Origin: Azospirillum oryzae
GTDB lineage: Bacteria; Pseudomonadota; Alphaproteobacteria; Azospirillales; Azospirillaceae
Reading direction: 5' to 3'
DNA: 64,000 bases
Assembly: GCF_008364795.1 (NCBI RefSeq)
Contig: NZ_VTTM01000015.1
Span: 103,635 to 167,634 of the forward strand
Positions 59,036 to 64,000 of this stretch are shown in pieces. How positions within the stretch are numbered: position 1 is the first letter of the stretch; every line of letters starts with the position of its first letter. Under the pieces are notes generated by a model that had not been told where the DNA came from, did not search any database, and saw only the letters and a program-made list of their open reading frames with translations. Position numbers and translations under genes: made by a program.

Positions 59036-61840
59036 TCACCGCTCCCCCTCTCCCCCCCGGGGAGAGGGGATCTCCACACCCACCCGGCTCGCATCGGTCA
59101 GCAGCGTGTCCAGCACCTCGACCAGACGGTCGATGCGGTAGGGTTTCGGCAGCACCATCACCCCGGTGGCGCGGGCGACATCCTCGCTGTAGCCGGTCGC
59201 CAGCACGACGGGCAGGTCCGGCCGGAGCCGTTGCGCGGTGCGGGCCAGATCGACGCCGCTCATGGTGCCGGGCATCACCACATCGCTGAACAGCAGATCG
59301 AAACCGCCGGCCTCCAGCAGGGGCAGCGCCTCGTCGGCGGTGGCAGTGCGGGTGATGGTGAAGCCGGCATCCTCCAATGCCGTCGCGACGGTCAGCGCCA
59401 CGATGGGGTCGTCCTCCACCACCAGCACATGGCCGCCGACGCGGGTGGCGCCGGTCTCCGCCATCGCCGGTTCGGCCGCCGTCGCCGGAGCGGTGCCGGA
59501 ACGGCGGATCAGCAGGCCGATGGTGGTGCCGCGCCCCTCCTCGCTCTCGATCCAGGCGGTTCCGCCGAAATGGCGGGCGAAGCCGTAGACCTGCGACAGG
59601 CCCAGTCCGCTGCCCTTGCCGATCTCCTTGGTGGTGAAGAAGGGATCGAAGGCGCGGGCCCGCACCTCGGCCGGCATGCCTGTGCCGGTGTCGCTCACCG
59701 TCAGCTGCACGAACTCACCCGACAGCCCGTCGCGAACTCCCTGGGCCGCCCCGGCGTCGCCATGCGCCAGGGTCACGTTGGTCGCCCGGATCGTCAGGGC
59801 GCCGCCGTCGGGCATCGCATCCCGCGCATTGACCACGAGGTTCAGCAGGGCCAGTTCCAACTGGGTCGCATCGACCTCCACCGGCCACAGCCCGGTGGAG
59901 AAGTCGATCTCCAGCCGGATGTCGGCGCGCAGCGCGCGGTTCAGCAGCTCCGACATGCCCAGCACGCGGTCGCGCAGATCGACCGTCTCGGGCCGCAGCG
60001 CCTGCCGGCGGGCGAAGGCCATCAGCTGCTGCACCAGCTTGGCGCCGCGGTCCACCGCCTGCCGCCCGGCATCGACCAGCGGCTGGATGCGCGTGCCCTC
60101 CGCCCGCTTCTCGATCATGTGCAGGCAGCCGGACAGCGCCTGCAGCAGGTTGTTGAAGTCGTGGGCGACGCCGCCGGTCATCTGGCCCAGCGCTTCCGTC
60201 TTCTGCGTCTGCAGCAGGGCCACCTGGACGCGCTCGCGCTCCGCCACCTCCTCGGCGACGCGGGCCTCCAGCGTGGCGTTGAGCTGCTGCAGCTCCTCCT
60301 CCGCCCGCTTGGCCTCGGTGACGTCGCTGCCTTCCACGAACAGGCCGCTGACGCGGCCGTCCTCATCCCGGATCGGCTGATAGACGAAGGTCAGGAAGCG
60401 TTCCTCCAGCGGTTCGCCCGGCCGTCGCTGGAAACTGATCGGCATGTTGCGCCCGACGAAGGTCTCGCCGCTGGCATAGACCCGGTCGAGCAGTTCGAAG
60501 AAGCCCTGGCCCTCCACTTCCGGCAGCGCCTCGCGCGCCGGGCGGTCCACCAGGTCCTGGCGGCCGACCAACTGCATGTAGGTGTCGTTCGCCAGTTCGA
60601 AGACATGGTCCGGCCCGCGCAGCACGCACATGAAGCCCGGCGCCTGCCGGAACAGGGTGCGCAGCCGTTCCCCCTCCGCCGCCAGCCGGGAGTTGGCCGC
60701 CTCGACCGCGGCGCGTTCGCGCATCAGCGCCTTGTTGGCGGCGCGCAAGGCCGCTTCGGCGAGCGCGCGTTCCACCGCAGCCCAGGTCCGCTCCGCCACA
60801 TCCTCCGCCAGGGCGGCGTCGGTGTCGGTCCAATGGCGCGCCTTGGTTTCGTGCAGATAGAGGATCGCCGTCAGCTGTCCCGCCTTCAGCAGCGGCACCA
60901 CCAGCAGGGAGCGCGCACCGATGCCGGCGAAGGCCGCCGCCGGCCCGCCACCACCGGTGTGGGGATTGGAGATGCGCGGATCGGTGGCGATGTCGTCCAC
61001 GCGCAGCGTGTATCCCGCCCGCAGTTCCGCGATCAGCGCCGGGCCGAAGCTGTCGAGCAGCCGGGACTCGCCGGCGAGGCTCGCCACCCCGCTGTCGCTC
61101 CAGTCGCGCTCGACCGAGATCAGGCTGCCGGTCGGATCGGTCCGGCCATAGCCCGCCCGTGCTACCCCCAGATGGCGGCCGATCGCCTCGGCGGCGGCGG
61201 CGGTGATGCCGACCGGGTCGTTCAGCCCGCGCAGCCGCTCCGCCAGATCGAGCTGGAAGGTCAGCCGCCGCTCGGCCAGCACACGGGCGGTGTTCTCGGT
61301 GCAGGCGCAGAACATGCCGGCGACGCGGTCGGTCTCGTCGCGCACCGGGCTGTAGGAGAAGGTGAAATAGGTCTCTTCGCGGTAGCCGTGCCGCTGCATC
61401 ACCAGCAGCCGGTCCTCGTGATAGGTCGCCTCGCCGGCGAGCGCCCGCACCACCAGGGGGGACAGGTCGGGCCAGATGTCGGCCCACACCTCGGCGAAGG
61501 GGCGGCCCAGCGCCTCCGGCTTGTCGCCCAGGATCGGGCGGTAGCTGTCGTTGTAGAGGAAGGTCAGCTGCGGCCCCCAGACCGCGAACATCGGAAAGCT
61601 GGAGGTCAGCATCAGGTTGACGATGGTGCGCAGCGACTGCGGCCAGTCCTCTGCCGGGCCGAGCGGTGTGGCCGACCAGTCCATCGCCCGCATCCGCCGG
61701 CCCATATCCCCGCCGCCGGTGAAGACGTCCGGGCCGCCATGGACGGGGCCGACAGGTGCCGGACTGCCATGAGCCGGACTGCCGGCCCCCCCGGCTTGCC
61801 GCAGCCTTGCGGCATCCTGCCAGACCGGATCGGTCATCAT
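59036..61840 (-). CDS. hybrid sensor histidine kinase (PAS-GAF-PAS-HisKA-HATPase-REC)
   Basis: A 934-residue soluble sensor kinase. It begins with a PAS-like domain (about 50-170, opening MDWSATPLGPAEDWPQSLR), then GAF (about 190-340), a second PAS (about 375-490), a short coiled coil, HisKA with GGVAHDFNNLLQALSG (His near 559), HATPase with a GSGLGLSQVYGF box, and a C-terminal receiver domain (from about 803, Asp in LLFSDVVMPGTM). No membrane helix is visible. It is convergent with the efflux pump gene, 2 bases apart. The last residues (EIPSPRGGEGER) are encoded by a GC-rich palindrome shared with the terminator. Signal and target are unknown. Confidence 0.9.
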   Translation of the reverse strand: MMTDPVWQDAARLRQAGGAGSPAHGSPAPVGPVHGGPDVFTGGGDMGRRMRAMDWSATPLGPAEDWPQSLRTIVNLMLTSSFPMFAVWGPQLTFLYNDSYRPILGDKPEALGRPFAEVWADIWPDLSPLVVRALAGEATYHEDRLLVMQRHGYREETYFTFSYSPVRDETDRVAGMFCACTENTARVLAERRLTFQLDLAERLRGLNDPVGITAAAAEAIGRHLGVARAGYGRTDPTGSLISVERDWSDSGVASLAGESRLLDSFGPALIAELRAGYTLRVDDIATDPRISNPHTGGGGPAAAFAGIGARSLLVVPLLKAGQLTAILYLHETKARHWTDTDAALAEDVAERTWAAVERALAEAALRAANKALMRERAAVEAANSRLAAEGERLRTLFRQAPGFMCVLRGPDHVFELANDTYMQLVGRQDLVDRPAREALPEVEGQGFFELLDRVYASGETFVGRNMPISFQRRPGEPLEERFLTFVYQPIRDEDGRVSGLFVEGSDVTEAKRAEEELQQLNATLEARVAEEVAERERVQVALLQTQKTEALGQMTGGVAHDFNNLLQALSGCLHMIEKRAEGTRIQPLVDAGRQAVDRGAKLVQQLMAFARRQALRPETVDLRDRVLGMSELLNRALRADIRLEIDFSTGLWPVEVDATQLELALLNLVVNARDAMPDGGALTIRATNVTLAHGDAGAAQGVRDGLSGEFVQLTVSDTGTGMPAEVRARAFDPFFTTKEIGKGSGLGLSQVYGFARHFGGTAWIESEEGRGTTIGLLIRRSGTAPATAAEPAMAETGATRVGGHVLVVEDDPIVALTVATALEDAGFTITRTATADEALPLLEAGGFDLLFSDVVMPGTMSGVDLARTAQRLRPDLPVVLATGYSEDVARATGVMVLPKPYRIDRLVEVLDTLLTDASRVGVEIPSPRGGEGER
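59045..59069. terminator. GC-rich hairpin between RND pump and histidine kinase genes
   Basis: An 11-bp perfect stem (59045-59055 with 59059-59069, CCCCTCTCCCC and complement) and a CCC loop. It lies just after the pump stop and inside the 3' end of the kinase gene. The same type of palindrome ends the lodB-type gene near 31109-31130. Confidence 0.65.
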
Positions 61841-62142
61841 GCGACGAACACCGCAGCCGCGGGTTTGCGTCGTCGATGCGCGGCAGTTCGGGAAAAGATG
61901 GAGCTTTTCATGCAGATCATGGCGCGAGAATAGGCAATCGCAAGATGTGTGGCAATCAGCGGCCGCTAGCCATTTGGGAGTAGTTTTCTTAATTCGTCAT
62001 GCCGGCGCGACCTTCGCACCTGTGCCGATGTTGTCGAGATCATCACATCTGCAAACCGCTTCTTGTCCTGTCCGGGATATCGGATGGGCAGCCGTTCATT
62101 CTGTACCGCTTTTTGGCCGTACCGCTTTTTTGGAGAACGCCC
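61841..62142. other. non-coding gap upstream of the kinase and the decayed antiporter
   Basis: About 300 bases without a supported gene, AT-richer than average from 61905 to 62135. A 14- to 15-base sequence GTACCGCTTTTTGG is repeated in tandem (62103-62116 and 62119-62132, one extra T in the second). GGAG (62131-62134) and the GTG at 62143 remain from the former antiporter start. The kinase promoter is presumably here but was not resolved. Confidence 0.5.
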
Positions 62143-62560
62143 GTGGGTCCGTTCCATTTGTCCGCGGTTCTGCTGACCTTGGCGGCCACCTTCGGCTTCA
62201 TCAATCACAAGTGGCTGAAGCTGCCCAGCACCATCGCGCTGTTCTTCGAAGGGCTGGCGCTGGCGCTGCTGGTGAGCGGCGTGGATGCGATCACCGCCAG
62301 CCTGGGCGTCGGAACGCCCCGCTGTTCCTTCTGGTGGGGCTGGAGGCGCGGTGGTCGTCACCTGGACGGGGCCGGCCCTCCTCCTGGCCGCCGGGCCGGT
62401 CGTGCCGCTGACCCTGTTCGTCCGGCCGCTCAGCCTGACGCCCGCCCTGCTGATGCATATGGGGCATAGCGGCAAATCCAACGCACCGGTCATCCTGACC
62501 TGGGCCGGCTTGCGGGGCGGCATCGCGGTGACGCTGACCGATCCGCCGACGCAGGGCAGC
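62143..62560 (+). pseudogene. decayed NhaP-type Na+/H+ antiporter (CPA1 family)
   Basis: Three antiporter pieces lie in order but in different frames. The N-terminal part (GPFHLSAVLLTLAATFGFIN, start GTG 62143 with GGAG upstream) matches the first helix of NhaP-type exchangers. The piece NAPLFLLVGLEA, around 62310-62345, is in another frame. The third (LTWAGLRGGIAVTLTDPP, near 62500-62550) is the conserved late motif. An intact protein would be over 400 residues, yet these motifs fit in 420 bases. The gene has therefore lost most of its middle and picked up frameshifts. Confidence 0.75.
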
Positions 62561-62652
62561 CTCGCAGGGGGTGGCGTGGAACTGGCGCCGCTCCGACCAC
62601 ACCTTGAATGGCAACAGTTGGCCGCCAGCCGGCCCCCATTATGGACCGCGCC

Positions 62653-63651
62653 ATGATCCCCTTTTCCGTTCTCGACCTCAGCCCGATCGTCCAGGGGGCG
62701 ACCGCCGCCGACAGCTTTCGCAATACCCTCGACCTCGCCCGCCATGCCGAGCGTTTGGGGTACAATCGCTATTGGCTGGCCGAGCATCACAACATGCCGG
62801 GCATCGCCAGTGCGGCCACCGCCGTGGTGATCGCCCATGTCGCCGCCGGCACCTCGACCATCCGGGTCGGATCGGGCGGGGTGATGCTGCCCAACCACGC
62901 ACCGCTGATGGTGGCGGAGCAGTTCGGCACGCTGGAATCCCTCTATCCCGGCCGCATCGATCTGGGGCTGGGCCGCGCGCCCGGTACAGACATGATGACG
63001 GCGCGGGCTTTGCGCCGCGACATGACCGACAGCGGCGACCGCTTCCCGCAGGATGTCGTCGAACTGCAGATGTATTTCGAGGAGCCGGAGCCCAATCAGC
63101 GCATCCGTGCCGTGCCGGGTGCCGGGCTGAAGGTGCCCTTGTGGCTGTTGGGCTCCAGCCTGTTCAGCGCGCAGCTGGCGGCGATGCTGGGACTGCCGTT
63201 CGCCTTCGCCTCCCACTTCGCGCCGGATATGCTGATGGAGGCGCTGGCGATCTACCGCGCCCGCTTCGAGCCGTCGGCGACCCTGTCCAAGCCGCATGCC
63301 ATGGTCGCCGCCAACCTGTTCGCCGCCGATACGGAGGTCGAGGCCCGGCGCATCTTCTCCTCAGCCCAGCAGCAATTCGCCAATCTCCGCCGCGGTACGC
63401 CGGGGAAGCTGCCGCCGCCGGTCGACGACATCGACTCCTGGTGGAGCAGCCCGGTCGAGAAGATGATGGTGGACCGCGCTCTCGGCACCATGGCGGCGGT
63501 GGGCACGCCGGATCAGGTGGCGGCCAAGCTGTCGGAAATCATCCGCACCACCCAGGCGGACGAACTGATCCTGGCCGGTCAGATCTATGACCACGCCGCC
63601 CGCCTGCGCTCCTTCCAGATCGGGGCCGAACTGCGCGAGCGGATCGGGTGA
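62653..63651 (+). CDS. LLM-class flavin-dependent oxidoreductase (luciferase-like)
   Basis: A 332-residue luciferase-family monooxygenase. The opening IPFSVLDLSPIVQGATAADS, then RLGYNRYWLAEHHNMPGIAS and GSGGVMLPNHAPLMVAEQFGTLE (in two parts), define the YhbW-like subgroup. The flavin partner and substrate are unknown. Its start is not fixed: ATG 62653 gives the usual family N-terminus, while ATG 62641 and 62608 are in frame and none has a clear ribosome site. The upstream sequence is the remains of an unrelated antiporter gene. Confidence 0.9.
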   Translation: MIPFSVLDLSPIVQGATAADSFRNTLDLARHAERLGYNRYWLAEHHNMPGIASAATAVVIAHVAAGTSTIRVGSGGVMLPNHAPLMVAEQFGTLESLYPGRIDLGLGRAPGTDMMTARALRRDMTDSGDRFPQDVVELQMYFEEPEPNQRIRAVPGAGLKVPLWLLGSSLFSAQLAAMLGLPFAFASHFAPDMLMEALAIYRARFEPSATLSKPHAMVAANLFAADTEVEARRIFSSAQQQFANLRRGTPGKLPPPVDDIDSWWSSPVEKMMVDRALGTMAAVGTPDQVAAKLSEIIRTTQADELILAGQIYDHAARLRSFQIGAELRERIG

Positions 63652-63695
63652 AAACCGGCTTGGGATGAAAAATGCGGCGGCGGCGAAAAAAGCCC

Positions 63696-63725
63696 TTGCG
63701 CGGCATCGGCCAGCCGGCCTATACA
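63696..63725 (+). promoter_or_regulatory. putative upstream rRNA operon promoter
   Basis: TTGCGC (63696-63701) and TATACA (63720-63725) with an 18-base spacer; a typical alphaproteobacterial strong promoter form. It lies about 300 bases before the window end, upstream of the second promoter. Confidence 0.5.
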
Positions 63726-63822
63726 CCGCCTCCCGCGACGCAGCACGGCCCACAAGGCAGTGACGCTTCAAAGGAAACAGCGGTCCGAACAAGTAAGTGT
63801 CGAGCGCCTCGAAAAAAAGAGG

Positions 63823-63851
63823 TTGACAACGAAAGTAAAGGCCACTAAATA
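63823..63851 (+). promoter_or_regulatory. strong rRNA operon promoter
   Basis: A perfect TTGACA (63823-63828), 17-base spacer and TAAATA (63846-63851), preceded by an A-rich tract (63811-63818). This is the strongest consensus promoter in the window and faces the rRNA leader. Confidence 0.8.
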
Positions 63852-63925
63852 AGCCGAACAAGACGCGGTGATCCAAAACGGAGCGCCGCTGAAATGTTCG
63901 GAAGCGACGCGTCTCAGCGTTGTGG

Positions 63926-63936
63926 GTTCTTTGACA
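63926..63936 (+). promoter_or_regulatory. boxA-like antitermination element in the rRNA leader
   Basis: GTTCTTTGACA resembles the boxA consensus (TGCTCTTTAACA) that recruits Nus factors on rRNA transcripts. It lies about 75 bases after the promoter. The same bases contain a TTGACA, but no -10 follows at the right distance. The 16S gene must start beyond base 64000; none of its conserved 5' sequence is seen here. Confidence 0.65.
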
Positions 63937-64000
63937 AGTACATACCGTGTTGTGAGAAGGGATGCGCAGGCGGCGGCAGTTGGTAGCCGTTGCGGCCTTG

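Noticed and set aside
55893..59039. A 1048-codon open frame antisense to the RND pump gene
   Set aside because: Its product is Asp/Arg/Gly/His-rich low-complexity sequence with no family motif. It mirrors third-position GC bias of the real pump gene on the other strand.
59030..61933. A 967-codon open frame antisense to the hybrid histidine kinase
   Set aside because: Gln/Arg/His-rich product without motifs, while the leftward frame shows ordered PAS, GAF, HisKA, ATPase and receiver motifs.
63931..63936. TTGACA as a third rRNA promoter
   Set aside because: No -10 sequence follows at 16-19 bases, and the surrounding GTTCTTTGACA fits a boxA antitermination element in the leader.

Overview
The window looks like a high-GC alphaproteobacterial replicon of the Azospirillum type (Rhodospirillales). 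The strongest clue is the first 12.7 kb. It holds a full non-phosphorylative L-arabinose pathway together with a GbpR/ChvE(SbpA) sugar-sensing pair, an arrangement known from Azospirillum brasilense. The window also carries an iteron origin with RepA and ParAB, an RNase J gene, and the promoters and leader of an rRNA operon. This mix suggests a chromid rather than a small plasmid. The genus call is an inference.

Layout. 1-12.7 kb: araE(partial)-araD-araB leftward; gbpR, chvE-gguA-gguB-araA, a chemoreceptor and araC rightward. 12.9-14.4 kb: RNase J. 14.5-24.1 kb: a pyruvate-sensing/uptake module made of a CstA/BtsT-type transporter, a small YbdD/YjiX-like protein and the BtsS/BtsR two-component system. 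A short-chain dehydrogenase/MFS/LysR block lies inside this module and is bordered by short direct repeats. BtsR-like direct repeats precede both the transporter and the small gene. 24.2-26.7 kb: a polysaccharide deacetylase and malonyl-CoA synthetase. 27.0-31.1 kb: a catalase-like domain fused to a LodA/GoxA-type CTQ oxidase, with a LodB-type flavoprotein. Copies of one 20-bp palindromic sequence flank this pair, and an IS481-family element has inserted next to the right-hand copy.

32.5-34.9 kb: LysR and aldehyde dehydrogenase. 34.9-39.8 kb: parB-parA, a cation efflux gene, an iteron origin and repA. A LysR/medium-chain reductase pair (39.8-41.8 kb) sits between outlying iterons. 42.1-43.9 kb: an HPP-CBS membrane protein divergent from soxR, with a SoxR box in a 19-bp-spacer promoter. 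44.1-45.2 kb: a D,D-carboxypeptidase. 45.3-51.2 kb: a leftward operon with an amino-acid-type ABC importer, a 2-hydroxyacid dehydrogenase, a LacI regulator and an FAH/hydratase enzyme. It is divergent from an MFS transporter, and a LacI-type palindrome lies between them. 53.0-53.6 kb: vapBC. 53.7-59.0 kb: TetR and a two-gene RND efflux operon. 59.0-61.8 kb: a large hybrid histidine kinase. 62.1-62.6 kb: a decayed NhaP-type antiporter. 62.7-63.7 kb: an LLM-class flavin oxidoreductase. The last 300 bases are the rRNA operon promoter and leader; 16S itself begins beyond the window.

The most unusual points are the catalase-CTQ oxidase fusion with its flanking repeats, the Bts regulatory sites split by an inserted gene block, and the SoxR-driven HPP-CBS gene.
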